Positions 1 through 7,332 of a stretch of 25,682 bases of DNA are shown piece after piece (position 1 is the stretch's first letter; each line of letters starts with the position of its first letter). Position numbers and translations under genes: made by a program. The notes below the pieces were generated by a model. That model worked only from the letters and a program-made list of their open reading frames with translations, did not search any database and was not told where the DNA came from. Source of the stretch: an uncultured Clostridia bacterium (lineage in GTDB: Bacteria > Bacillota > Clostridia > Christensenellales > CAG-917). The stretch lies in the NCBI GenBank assembly GCA_934254835.1, contig CAKQMI010000027.1, forward strand, positions 1 through 25,682, read 5' to 3'.

Positions 1-25
1 GGTACGCCCCGGAAAGGAGGGTTCA

Positions 26-1747
26 ATGGCTGATATTAAAACGAGAGATGTCGTGAAAGGCACAATCAAGAAGATCGACAAAGCGGCAATCGCCGCAGAC
101 CGTATGCGCTCCGCCTATGTGCAGACGAAGGAAAAGGCAGAACACACAACGCACCCGGATGAGCATAATGCCGAGGAGTACGCCTCCGACCGAGTGGAAG
201 GCGGCGTTGACCGTATCACGCACGAAGCGGCGCACCAGTTTGATAAGCAGGGTCGCAAGGGACTGGAAGAAACCAAACGGAATGTTTCCAAAGCAAAGGA
301 CGGTGTTCAAAAGTTCCGGGAAAAGCGTGCGGCAGAGTCAATGAAAAGGCAAACTATCCGCACCTCCGGGAATAAGACCATCAAGGCGGTCGAGCAAACG
401 GAAAAGACGATTAAACAGTCTGCTCGTTCTGCTGGTCAGAAAACAATCAAGACTGCCGGAAAAAGTACAGCCAAAGCAGCACAGAAGTCGGTCAAGACCA
501 CAAAAACGGCAATCAAGACCACACAGCAGGCGGCAAAGGCGGCACAGAAAACCGCACAGGCTACGGTGAAGGCATCACAAAAAGCTGCACAAGCCGCCAA
601 AGCCGCAGCCAAGGCAACCGTTGCCGGCGTAAAAGCTGCCGTGAAAGCAACGATTGCAGCTGTCAAAGCGATCATTGCGGCAACAAAAGCACTGGTCGCC
701 GCTATCGCCGCAGGCGGCTGGGTCGCTGTAGCGGTCATTGTCGTGATTTGCCTGATTGCTCTGATTTGCGGCTCTGTTTTCGGGGTATTCTTCTCCGGCG
801 AGGACTCCGGCACGGGAATGTCGATGCAGACAGCCGTGCAGGAAATCAACGCTGATTATGATGCCAAGATGGAAACGGAGAAAAACTCGGTAGCCTATGA
901 TAATATGGAGATCAGCGGCGGTCGAGCCGTTTGGAAGGATGTGCTTGCGGTTTATGCAGTTAAGACGAATACCGACAAGGACGATCCTCAGGAGGTTGCC
1001 ACGATGGACGAGGGTAAGAAACAGATCCTCTCGGACATCTTTTGGGAGATGAACTCCATATCCTCCCGCAGTGAAAGCCACTCGGAAACGGAAATAACCG
1101 AAACGGACGACGGAAACGGCAACATCGTTCAGACGGAAACGACAGTCACAAAAACAACGCTTTATATCACCGTTTCTCATTTGACGGTGGAAGAAATGGC
1201 TGACCTATACGGTTTTGACGCAGAACAGCGAGAGTACCTTGCCGAGCTACTCATGGATGAAAACAATTCCCTTTGGGCGGCGGTGCTTTACGGTATCCGA
1301 TACAGTGACGATCAGATTGTCACCGTCGCTCTTTCTCAGGTGGGCAATGTAGGCGGCGAACCGTACTGGTCTTGGTACGGCTTCGGAAGCCGTGTGGAAT
1401 GGTGTGCTTGTTTTGTAAGCTGGTGCGCCGATCAGTGCGGCTATATCGACACCGGGGTTGTACCCAAATATGCAGGCTGTGTGAACGGCGTTCAGTGGTT
1501 CAAAGATCGAGGACAGTGGATCGACGGCTCTGCCGAGCCTGTCCCCGGAATGATTATTTTCTTTGACTGGGATAACAAGGGTTCATCGGGTCCGCAGGAT
1601 GGACAATCTGACCACACCGGTATTGTCCAAAAGGTCGAGAACGGTATCGTTTATACCGTTGAGGGGAACTCAGGCGATAGCTGCCGAGTAAACCAGTACA
1701 GCGTAGGTCACTACGAAATCCTCGGATACGGAGTTCCGAACTACTGA
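26..1747 (+). CDS. Membrane-anchored CHAP-domain conjugation protein (CD1108-like)
   Basis: This 573-residue protein resembles the CD1108-type mobile-element proteins of clostridial conjugative transposons. Residues 1-120 are charged and helical. Residues 120-225 are a long Ala/Lys/Thr/Gln-rich stretch, followed by one strong transmembrane segment at about 226-255. The C-terminal ~140 residues form a CHAP/NlpC-type peptidase domain, with the nucleophile region WCACFVSWC and a later SDHTGIV histidine motif. By family knowledge such proteins are anchored in the membrane and cut peptidoglycan on the outside to let the conjugation channel pass. A strong ribosome binding site (GGAAAGGAGG) precedes the ATG. 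It is probably the last gene of a conjugation operon lying to the left, since a hairpin follows the stop. Confidence 0.8.
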   Translation: MADIKTRDVVKGTIKKIDKAAIAADRMRSAYVQTKEKAEHTTHPDEHNAEEYASDRVEGGVDRITHEAAHQFDKQGRKGLEETKRNVSKAKDGVQKFREKRAAESMKRQTIRTSGNKTIKAVEQTEKTIKQSARSAGQKTIKTAGKSTAKAAQKSVKTTKTAIKTTQQAAKAAQKTAQATVKASQKAAQAAKAAAKATVAGVKAAVKATIAAVKAIIAATKALVAAIAAGGWVAVAVIVVICLIALICGSVFGVFFSGEDSGTGMSMQTAVQEINADYDAKMETEKNSVAYDNMEISGGRAVWKDVLAVYAVKTNTDKDDPQEVATMDEGKKQILSDIFWEMNSISSRSESHSETEITETDDGNGNIVQTETTVTKTTLYITVSHLTVEEMADLYGFDAEQREYLAELLMDENNSLWAAVLYGIRYSDDQIVTVALSQVGNVGGEPYWSWYGFGSRVEWCACFVSWCADQCGYIDTGVVPKYAGCVNGVQWFKDRGQWIDGSAEPVPGMIIFFDWDNKGSSGPQDGQSDHTGIVQKVENGIVYTVEGNSGDSCRVNQYSVGHYEILGYGVPNY

Positions 1748-1759
1748 TGGAAAATTATG

Positions 1760-1803
1760 AAAACCATCGGCTTCTTCACGCAGGAAGTCGGTGGTTTTCT
1801 TCT
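1760..1803 (+). terminator. Rho-independent terminator after CHAP gene
   Basis: A 15-bp stem (1760-1774 with 1784-1798, a few G-U pairs) encloses a 9-nt loop and runs into a T-rich tail. It closes the conjugation operon. Confidence 0.7.
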
Positions 1804-1892
1804 TCGGTTGAGTTTGTACAAAATGAAACACAGCAAAAGGCGGGACACACAGATTTGATAAAATACTATCTATGCTTGGAGGTGAAGCGAAA

Positions 1893-2504
1893 ATGAAAGA
1901 ATACGGTTATGTCAGGGTATCTTCCTTGGATCAGAACGAAGAACGGCAGATGGTAGAAATGCGACAGCTTGGAATTGCAGAGGAAAACATCTATAAGGAT
2001 AAGCAGTCCGGCAAGGACTTTAACCGCCCAATGTATCAGAAGTTGCTCCGCAAACTTAAAAAGGGGGATGTCCTGTATATTTTGAGCATTGACCGGCTTG
2101 GCAGAAACTACGAGGAAATTCAAAGCCAGTGGAGATTTCTGACACGGGAAAAGGAAGTCGATGTTTCTGTGATCGATATGCCGCTTTTAGACACACGGCG
2201 GGGTAAAGACTTAATGGGTACTTTCCTTGCGGATATTGTGCTGCAAGTTCTGTCCTTTGTGGCACAGAATGAGCGAGAAAATATCCGAAAGCGGCAGGCT
2301 CAAGGCATTGCTGCCGCAAAAGCCAACGGAATGAAGTTCGGCAGACCTGTCAAAAAGGCTCCGCCCAATTTCCCAGAGATCGTGGAGAAATGGGAAAACG
2401 GTATCATCAAATCCTATGAAGCCGCTGAAATGTGTGGAATGTGTGAGTCAACCTTTTACCATCGGCTAAGGGAATATCGAGCCACTTTGAATGACGGAAA
2501 ATAA
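1893..2504 (+). CDS. Small serine recombinase (resolvase/invertase family)
   Basis: This 203-residue serine recombinase has the N-terminal catalytic domain with YVRVSS (nucleophile at about Ser10) and the IDRLGRNY motif. The family helix (QNERENIRKRQAQGI) leads to the GRP hinge, and a C-terminal helix-turn-helix lies at about residues 160-195. The start is taken at 1893 rather than the upstream in-frame ATG at 1872, because GGAGGTG at 1878-1884 sits 8 nt before it and the protein then begins directly with the family strand. In ICEs such genes resolve cointegrates or multimers, or are carried as passengers. It is a stand-alone unit with terminators on both sides. It is also a formal alternative candidate for acting on the inverted repeat at 3193-4660, but a tyrosine recombinase inside that segment fits better. 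Confidence 0.85.
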   Translation: MKEYGYVRVSSLDQNEERQMVEMRQLGIAEENIYKDKQSGKDFNRPMYQKLLRKLKKGDVLYILSIDRLGRNYEEIQSQWRFLTREKEVDVSVIDMPLLDTRRGKDLMGTFLADIVLQVLSFVAQNERENIRKRQAQGIAAAKANGMKFGRPVKKAPPNFPEIVEKWENGIIKSYEAAEMCGMCESTFYHRLREYRATLNDGK

Positions 2505-2546
2505 AAATCACTGTAAAAAAGTACACTTTTTTACAGTGATTTTTTT
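2503..2546 (+). terminator. Very strong hairpin terminator after resolvase
   Basis: A near-perfect 20-bp stem (2503-2522 with 2525-2544) overlaps the stop codon, with flanking A and T runs. It should act in both directions. Confidence 0.85.
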
Positions 2547-2705
2547 GCGCTTATAGGGCTGAAAACGGAGCTGAAAATCCACCGTTTCCAACGGTTTTAG
2601 ATATTATATCATGGTTTTGACGAACAGTCAATTCCTTCGATGGCGGTTTTGGGCTTTTGTATTTAGGTGTACTTTTTTAGAAAGTAACGGGAGGCGGTAG
2701 GTGTT

Positions 2706-3155
2706 TTGCTTGGTGAGATATACCGTGTCAGCATGATCGGACACCGGGTTGTCGAGGATTACAGTGTAGAGGAAAGGCTGCATGAACTGTTCTGGGAATT
2801 GCTTCGCACGAAGGAATATGTGGAGTTCTATTTGGGCAGGAACGGTGACTTTGACATACTGGCTGCAAGCGTGATCAAGCGGCTTCATAAGAATTACCGT
2901 GACGATAATAGCGCTATGATTCTCGTTTTGCCATATCCGGTAAAGGATTATGAGTATTACAAGGATTATTACGATGAAATCATCATCCCGGATGAACTAC
3001 ACGGGGTACATCCCAAAGCGGCAATTACGGAACGCAACCGCTGGATGGTGACAAATACAGATGTGTTGATAGCCTATATACGAAACGAAAGCGGCGGAAC
3101 AGCCGCTTGTGTGCATATGGCAGAACAACTCGGACGGAGGATTATAAAAATATAA
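2706..3155 (+). CDS. SLOG-fold (DUF1273/YpsA-like) protein
   Basis: This 149-residue protein starts VSMIGHRVV, the Rossmann-like opening seen in SLOG-superfamily proteins (YpsA/DUF1273). It ends with the family's NTDVLIAYIRNESGGTAACVHMAEQ segment, a strand followed by a Gly-rich nucleotide or nucleoside-binding loop. SLOG proteins are thought to bind or sense nucleotide derivatives; the ligand here is unknown. The start is a TTG 8 nt after GGGAGGCGG (2689-2697); the alternative ATG at 2733 would cut into the first strand. Such genes are frequent passengers of clostridial ICEs. It stands alone between the resolvase terminator and the invertible segment, and its 3' flank carries a hairpin that also serves the minus strand. 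Confidence 0.7.
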   Translation: MLGEIYRVSMIGHRVVEDYSVEERLHELFWELLRTKEYVEFYLGRNGDFDILAASVIKRLHKNYRDDNSAMILVLPYPVKDYEYYKDYYDEIIIPDELHGVHPKAAITERNRWMVTNTDVLIAYIRNESGGTAACVHMAEQLGRRIIKI

Positions 3156-3178
3156 AGCAGGCACAAAATGCGCCTGCT
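3144..3178 (-). terminator. Hairpin with U-rich tail on the minus strand
   Basis: AGCAGGC at 3156-3162 pairs with GCCTGCT at 3172-3178. Read on the minus strand the hairpin is followed by a T-rich run (3155-3144); on the plus strand there is no T run. It therefore seems placed to stop transcription entering from the right, for example from the minus-strand promoter at 3247-3275. Confidence 0.65.
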
Positions 3179-3192
3179 AAAATGGTCATTTG

Positions 3193-3218
3193 TTTCGTAG
3201 AGTAATCTCCTTGACGAA
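3193..3218 (+). repeat. Left 26-bp inverted repeat of invertible segment
   Basis: Bases 3193-3218 are the exact reverse complement of 4635-4660. The core reads GTAGAGTAATCTCC. Identity stops abruptly on both sides, as expected of recombination sites rather than of a longer duplicated flank. Confidence 0.95.
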
Positions 3219-3246
3219 GGAGAAAAAACTCCAAATAGCACTTATA

Positions 3247-3275
3247 ATTATACTTAGTGTTGTCGGATTTGTCAA
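3247..3275 (-). promoter_or_regulatory. Consensus sigma-A promoter, outward-facing inside the invertible segment
   Basis: On the minus strand, TTGACA (3275-3270) and TATAAT (3252-3247) are perfect consensus hexamers separated by exactly 17 bp. As drawn, the transcript starts near 3240, crosses the left repeat and meets the hairpin at 3156-3178, giving a product of roughly 90 nt. After inversion of 3193-4660 it would run through the other repeat and reach the ATG at 4682 with a leader of about 70 nt. Confidence 0.85.
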
Positions 3276-3422
3276 GGTGTCAAACGAAAATCACCGGAAA
3301 AAGTCGAAAATGAATATTGTACGGTCTTGAATTCTCGTATATTAGGGCGTAGAAACTCCATTCCACACCCCATTTTCCGTCAGACTGTCCGTCAGCCAAT
3401 CATAAACGAAAGGGTGAACGCT

Positions 3423-4559
3423 ATGGCAAGGACAGGCGAAAATATTTACAAAAGAAAGGACGGAAGATGGGAAGCCCGGTATATTTCCTCGTATAATGCC
3501 GACGGAAAGGCTAAATACAAGTATCTATATGCTCGAACTTATGCTGAAGTAAAAACGAAACTAATCAGGGTGCAAAATTCTGTTGAAACCAAAGTTGAAG
3601 CAGAAAAAATCAGAGATAGAGAGAAATATGAATTTTGGCTATTTGAATGGTTGCGTTCAAAAAGAATAGGGATTAAAGACTCAACTTATATTCGGTACAG
3701 AAATGTAATTGAAAATCATATCAATCCCGATCTTGGCAAATATCCCATCAACAAAATCAGTACACCATTGATGGAACGCTTTGTTTCCAATAAATTAAAC
3801 AACGGACGGCTTGATGGGAATGGTGGGTTATCTCCAAAAACAATGTCTGATATGCTGACTATAATTAAGGAGTCTTTCAAATATGCTCAAACTGCGGGAG
3901 TTATTACGATATGCCGTTTTGATGGAATCAGTTTCAAACGGAATTCCCAAGAGATGCGAGTGTTGAGTATATTTGAACAACAGCAGTTACTTTCGGTTTT
4001 GTTTGAGGACTTTGACAGATACAAATTAGGAGTATTTATATGCCTTTACACAGGAATACGCATAGGCGAATTGTGTGCGTTGCAATGGAAAGATATATCA
4101 TTCAGCGAAAAGGCGATTGTAATCGAGCATACAATGCAGCGACTTCAAAATGACGATCCTAACGCTATATATAAGACAAGAATTATCATCACCGAGCCGA
4201 AAAGTAAAGCATCATTAAGGACGATCCCGTTACCTGATTTTGTAGTCAAAGCAATCAAGCCATTTGTCAGTTCTCCAAATGCCTATATCTTATCAGGAGA
4301 ATGCAAATCAATAGTTGAACCAAGGACTATGCAAAACAGATTTAAAGGTTATTTAGAGGAAGGACATATTGGTGATGCTAATTTTCATTCACTGCGCCAC
4401 ACATTCGCCACAAGATGTATTGAAGCGGGCTTCGATGTAAAAACGCTCAGTGAGATCTTAGGACACTCAAGTGTGAAAATCACACTTGATAGATATGTCC
4501 ATTCCTCAATGGAACTAAAGAGAAGCAATATGGAGAAACTAACTCCCGTCTTGGTCTGA
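3423..4559 (+). CDS. Tyrosine recombinase/integrase (candidate DNA invertase of the flanking repeats)
   Basis: This 378-residue phage-integrase-family recombinase has an N-terminal AP2-like DNA-binding part (about 5-50) and a SAM-like core-binding domain (about 65-160). The catalytic domain has the full set of residues: R213 (YTGIRIGEL), H322 and R325 (HSLRHT), H348 (LGHSS) and Y358 (DRYVH). The ATG at 3423, after GAAAGGGTG, was chosen because the protein then opens with the family's MARTGENIYKRKDGRW-type start; the frame is open further upstream to 3327. The gene lies inside a perfect inverted repeat instead of next to direct att repeats, and no excisionase gene is adjacent. This favours an inversion role over integration. 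It is followed by a strong terminator. Confidence 0.85.
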   Translation: MARTGENIYKRKDGRWEARYISSYNADGKAKYKYLYARTYAEVKTKLIRVQNSVETKVEAEKIRDREKYEFWLFEWLRSKRIGIKDSTYIRYRNVIENHINPDLGKYPINKISTPLMERFVSNKLNNGRLDGNGGLSPKTMSDMLTIIKESFKYAQTAGVITICRFDGISFKRNSQEMRVLSIFEQQQLLSVLFEDFDRYKLGVFICLYTGIRIGELCALQWKDISFSEKAIVIEHTMQRLQNDDPNAIYKTRIIITEPKSKASLRTIPLPDFVVKAIKPFVSSPNAYILSGECKSIVEPRTMQNRFKGYLEEGHIGDANFHSLRHTFATRCIEAGFDVKTLSEILGHSSVKITLDRYVHSSMELKRSNMEKLTPVLV

Positions 4560-4588
4560 GCAGACCATTCGCCGTCAATAAAATAGTC

Positions 4589-4639
4589 AAAGAAGCGGAA
4601 TAGTCCTTGTGACATAAGGGTTTTTCCGCTTCTTTTCGT
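4589..4639 (+). terminator. Terminator behind recombinase, inside invertible segment
   Basis: A 12-bp stem (4589-4600 with 4624-4635) has an inner CCTT/AAGG pair and a T-rich tail. In the present orientation it blocks read-through from the recombinase gene into the cargo operon. Confidence 0.8.
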
Positions 4640-4660
4640 CAAGGAGATTACTCTACGAAA
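4635..4660 (-). repeat. Right 26-bp inverted repeat of invertible segment
   Basis: This is the exact reverse complement of 3193-3218. Its outer end is 21 bp from the start codon of the first cargo gene, and its inner end touches the terminator stem at 4635. Confidence 0.95.
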
Positions 4661-4681
4661 ATTATTCAAAGGAAGGATTAA

Positions 4682-5023
4682 ATGAGTCAGACTGGCAGAA
4701 AAAACTATATGAGTTATTGGAATTTCACCTCGGAGGAAAAAAGTCAACTGATTGCTCGTTTAACAAAAGAACTTCCTGCACTAAGAGGGGCGGCAAAAGC
4801 CACTCAAGATGAGATTGCAAATGCGATTGGCGTTTCAAGACAAACCTACAATGCGGTAGAAATGCAAAAAAGGAAAATGACTTGGAACACATATATGTCA
4901 TTGATTTTGTTTTTTGACTATAATCCAAATACGCATTACACCATCCGACAACTTGATGCTTTCCCCTATCGTTTAGATGAGTGCTGGTTGTCAGGAAAAA
5001 TGGATCAAGCAAATGGAGAGTAG
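4682..5023 (+). CDS. XRE/Cro-type HTH regulator, first gene of cargo operon
   Basis: This 113-residue protein has a helix-turn-helix at about residues 41-62 (TQDEIANAIGVSRQTYNAVE), typical of the Cro/CI (XRE) fold. A C-terminal tail of about 40 residues is rich in aromatic residues. The start has AAAGGAAGG at 4668-4676. It is the first gene to the right of the invertible segment and is followed within 3 nt by a WXG100-like gene, so it should be co-transcribed with the secretion/conjugation cargo. A role as autoregulator or further control layer of the operon is inferred. No operator could be recognised because only 21 bp separate it from the inverted repeat. Confidence 0.75.
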   Translation: MSQTGRKNYMSYWNFTSEEKSQLIARLTKELPALRGAAKATQDEIANAIGVSRQTYNAVEMQKRKMTWNTYMSLILFFDYNPNTHYTIRQLDAFPYRLDECWLSGKMDQANGE

Positions 5024-5026
5024 TAT

Positions 5027-5254
5027 ATGGGAACTGAAAAAATAAGAAAAGAAATGCAAATTTTTCAGTCCTCTATCAAGAATTTGAGTGCCGGAATAAG
5101 CCGAGCCTCGTCTTTGTGGAAAGACGAAAAATTTTCTGAATTGTCGGCTTCAATAGGTGAGGTTGCAAACAACTCAAAGGACATTATGATTGCCGGAGAC
5201 AGATGTTGCTCATCGGTAGACAAATTTAACAAGATAGCGTCAGAAAAATATTAG
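5027..5254 (+). CDS. WXG100-like small helical protein (WKD variant)
   Basis: This 75-residue all-helical protein has a central turn SLWKDEKFSEL, in the place where ESX/WXG100 proteins carry W-x-G between two helices. The spacing (Trp near residue 31) fits a short WXG100 hairpin. WXG100 proteins are secreted by, or act as chaperones for, FtsK/EssC-type systems, and this operon encodes such an ATPase. It starts 3 nt after the HTH stop, and its own stop overlaps the ribosome binding site of the next gene, so translation is probably coupled. It may be the partner of the coiled-coil protein that follows. Confidence 0.65.
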   Translation: MGTEKIRKEMQIFQSSIKNLSAGISRASSLWKDEKFSELSASIGEVANNSKDIMIAGDRCCSSVDKFNKIASEKY

Positions 5255-5265
5255 GAGGTCATAGA

Positions 5266-6657
5266 GTGGCAGATGTAACAACTGAAGCATTGCAAACTGT
5301 AAAAAACGCCTTATCGACCTTCCAAACCGACATAAGCGGATTATCAATGAGAGCGACAGATAATGCTGATGACATCACCGAAGAATGTAAAGGCAAGATC
5401 AATCTGACAAAAACAGAGATAGCAAAGGTTGAAACTCAGATTGCAATATTGAATAAGCAAATTTCAAATTTGGAGGCAAAGATCGAACAAGCAACAAATC
5501 AGTATAATGCTCTCCTTGCAAGAATTCCCCAATTAGAGAATAATATTCGTTCTCTTAATTCGAGAATTTCAGCATTAAATTCGCAGATTGCTTCACTACG
5601 GTCGCAACTTTCAAATACGGAAGATGATGACAAGCGTCAGCAAATTCAAGAGCAAATCAACGCTTTGAGTCGGCAAGTTTCGCAATGTGAAGCAGAGAAA
5701 AGTCAATTAGAAAGTGAGTTGCAAAATTCTGAGCAGAGAAAAGCTGAACTTCAACAGACGATAAATTCAGCAAAATCTCAAAAAGCCCAATGTGAGAGTG
5801 AACTATCTGTTCAAAAGAACAGATGCAATAAGATGAAAGATAAGCTTGAACGCTTGAATGCTACATATAGTCGAGTTGAAGCGGATTTAAATTCTTATGT
5901 TGCTGCAACGAAAAAGTTTGAAGGAAATGCATCTGAACGAACACGAGATAATTCAAGTGCTATTGATAGGTGTATTGAGAGCATCGAACAATACTTGTCT
6001 GCAAATGTTGGAATAGGTTCGCATTACGGAAATAGAACACAGGAACAGTTAATGGACAATATAAATTCTCAAAATTCGGAATGGAAAGAACCACATAATC
6101 GGGTTTGTGGAGCATCAAATTTAAATTGTCCTGAACTGCCAGATAGTGAAAATCATTTTTGTGGATTGCCTATTGAAAGAATGGCTAATGGGTCGTGGGG
6201 AGTTATATCTGCTTGCCATGAAGCATATGATGTATATTCTCGAAATGATGACGACTATACTTATGAAAACTTTGATGCGTTTGAGATAAGGACTATAAAC
6301 GCAAGAGAGATTGCAGGTATAGATATGATTTCTGATAGAGAGATAAACAATCCGCAATCATTTTGGGGACGTAGCGGAGGCACTTATGAATCATTTGAAG
6401 CTATTGCACGATTGATTCCTGAAGTACAAGAAAGAATAGATAGCGGAGATAGTTTATCAAATTTAATGTCGGATGATAGGCTCGGTGCTTGCGCAAGTTT
6501 GTTTTTTAATACTGATAGTTCAGACCATCCAACAGTATATGTAGGTGACGGATTTTATGAATTGTCCGGCGGAGGTAGGCATCGGGTAATGCTCGCTCAA
6601 ATATTGGGTTATTCAATTCCCGTAAGAGTAAGAGGAAGAATTGTACATCAGCAATAA
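5266..6657 (+). CDS. Coiled-coil putative T7SS-type effector with ParB/sulfiredoxin-like C-terminus
   Basis: This 463-residue protein starts at GTG, 7 nt after AGGAGG (5253-5258). Residues 1-50 are helical like the preceding WXG100-like protein. Residues 50-215 are a long, nearly uninterrupted coiled coil with Leu/Ile heptads. The C-terminal ~210 residues form a globular domain that ends with GDGFYELSGGGRHRVMLA and YSIPVRV. This matches the GG(G)RHR-x-A-x4-G-x-IPV pattern of ParB/sulfiredoxin-fold domains, which include nucleases and are found as toxin tips in polymorphic toxins. There is no signal peptide or membrane segment. Export through the operon's ATPase as a toxin is inferred from the architecture and WXG context. 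A structural coiled-coil role is the alternative. No dedicated immunity gene is obvious next to it. Confidence 0.6.
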   Translation: MADVTTEALQTVKNALSTFQTDISGLSMRATDNADDITEECKGKINLTKTEIAKVETQIAILNKQISNLEAKIEQATNQYNALLARIPQLENNIRSLNSRISALNSQIASLRSQLSNTEDDDKRQQIQEQINALSRQVSQCEAEKSQLESELQNSEQRKAELQQTINSAKSQKAQCESELSVQKNRCNKMKDKLERLNATYSRVEADLNSYVAATKKFEGNASERTRDNSSAIDRCIESIEQYLSANVGIGSHYGNRTQEQLMDNINSQNSEWKEPHNRVCGASNLNCPELPDSENHFCGLPIERMANGSWGVISACHEAYDVYSRNDDDYTYENFDAFEIRTINAREIAGIDMISDREINNPQSFWGRSGGTYESFEAIARLIPEVQERIDSGDSLSNLMSDDRLGACASLFFNTDSSDHPTVYVGDGFYELSGGGRHRVMLAQILGYSIPVRVRGRIVHQQ

Positions 6658-6728
6658 ATAAGCACATATTATGATTGTTCTAAGGCTGAGCCTTTAACAA
6701 ATAAATAAATAAGTTAGGAGGTCTAAAA

Positions 6729-7010
6729 ATGGCAAGCGGTGTATCTGTTGAAAGTGCGGCTATTCAAGGTGGTATTAGTTGTTGCAAAACATCAATTCAC
6801 GAATTGGAGAGCGCATCAAAGAGCCTGCAAAGAAGCTATCAGCAAGCCGGTTCAGGAGGTTGGAAAGACCAAAAGTATGCTGCACTGGGCGGTATTGTCG
6901 AGGAATGTTGCAGCGCTTTAACAAAGCCCATAACCGAATTGCAAGAATGTATGGGTAAACTTAGTGATTTGCTTCAGGCTGTTGGCGAATATGAGCAAGT
7001 CAATCTGTAA
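6729..7010 (+). CDS. WXG100-like protein (WKD variant)
   Basis: This 93-residue helical-hairpin protein has GGWKDQKYAALGGIVEEC at its centre, replacing the classical W-x-G with W-K-D. The motif is strongly similar to the N-terminal domain of the effector at 15653 (EWKDRKYKELGDVVQEC), so the two are probably paralogues or partners. AGGAGG at 6717-6722 precedes the ATG. It is followed 15 nt later by a second WXG100-like gene, as in EsxA/EsxB-type pairs. Confidence 0.7.
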   Translation: MASGVSVESAAIQGGISCCKTSIHELESASKSLQRSYQQAGSGGWKDQKYAALGGIVEECCSALTKPITELQECMGKLSDLLQAVGEYEQVNL

Positions 7011-7025
7011 GGGAGGTAGACAAAT

Positions 7026-7295
7026 ATGGCAGTAAAAGCTTCTCCCGAAACGATCAGGGAGATGAAAAAAGACATTTCCAATACCATTCGTGACATTGAA
7101 CGAATTAGTAGTGGTATTAAGTCGGGAATGTCTGCAACATCCAACTGGGACGACGCTCAGGCAGCACAATTCAATATGTTAATGCAACAGATCGCACGAT
7201 TAACTGCAACACCTATTGATACGCTGAATGCGGCATTGCCAAAGTTGGAGAAACTGGCTCAATCTTTAGACCAATACAATAAAGTGAAATTTTAA
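7026..7295 (+). CDS. WXG100-like protein (second of a pair)
   Basis: This 89-residue helical-hairpin protein has SNWDDAQAAQF in the turn, matching the length and Trp position of WXG100 proteins (Trp near residue 39). GGGAGG upstream gives a good ribosome binding site. Together with the neighbouring 93-residue protein it forms a likely heterodimer in the manner of ESX substrate pairs. Unlike the other WXG-like proteins in this operon it lacks the Lys of the WKD motif and the conserved EC. A short perfect hairpin (7294-7309) starts at its stop codon. Confidence 0.7.
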   Translation: MAVKASPETIREMKKDISNTIRDIERISSGIKSGMSATSNWDDAQAAQFNMLMQQIARLTATPIDTLNAALPKLEKLAQSLDQYNKVKF

Positions 7296-7309
7296 CCTAT
7301 TGATAGGTT
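7294..7309 (+). promoter_or_regulatory. Small hairpin between WXG100 pair and zinc-finger gene
   Basis: AACCTA and TAGGTT enclose a TTGA loop, with no T run. It may stabilise the 3' end of the WXG mRNA segment after processing, giving more of the small substrates than of the downstream machinery. Inference only. Confidence 0.35.
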
Positions 7310-7332
7310 GAGAATTAGGAGGAAATTTAAGA

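Larger units (their letters stand above)
3193..4660. mobile_element. Putative invertible promoter segment (inverton) with its own recombinase
   Basis: About 1.47 kb is bounded by a perfect 26-bp inverted repeat. In order it holds a consensus promoter facing left (3247-3275), a tyrosine recombinase gene facing right (3423-4559) and a strong terminator (4589-4635). Recombination between inverted sites would flip the whole segment. In the present orientation the recombinase terminator shields the gene at 4682, and only 21 bp separate the right repeat from its start codon, too little for a promoter. After inversion the promoter would read rightward into the cargo operon. Seen: repeats, promoter, terminator. 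Inferred: that flipping occurs and controls the operon. Confidence 0.8.

Noticed and set aside
575..1180. 201-residue minus-strand open frame
   Set aside because: It is a shadow of the Ala/Lys-rich and following part of the CHAP protein gene.
3143..3178. Plus-strand terminator for the SLOG gene
   Set aside because: The hairpin has no T run on the plus strand; the T-rich tail is only on the minus strand, so it is listed as a minus-strand terminator.
3193..4660. Inverted repeats as ends of an insertion sequence or as att sites of a small integrative element
   Set aside because: Tyrosine integrases leave direct, not inverted, att repeats. There is no transposase and no target-site duplication next to the repeats, and an outward consensus promoter beside a repeat fits an inverton better.
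5266..6657. SMC/kinesin-like ATPase reading of the coiled-coil protein
   Set aside because: No Walker A or B motif is present; similarity would come only from heptad repeats.
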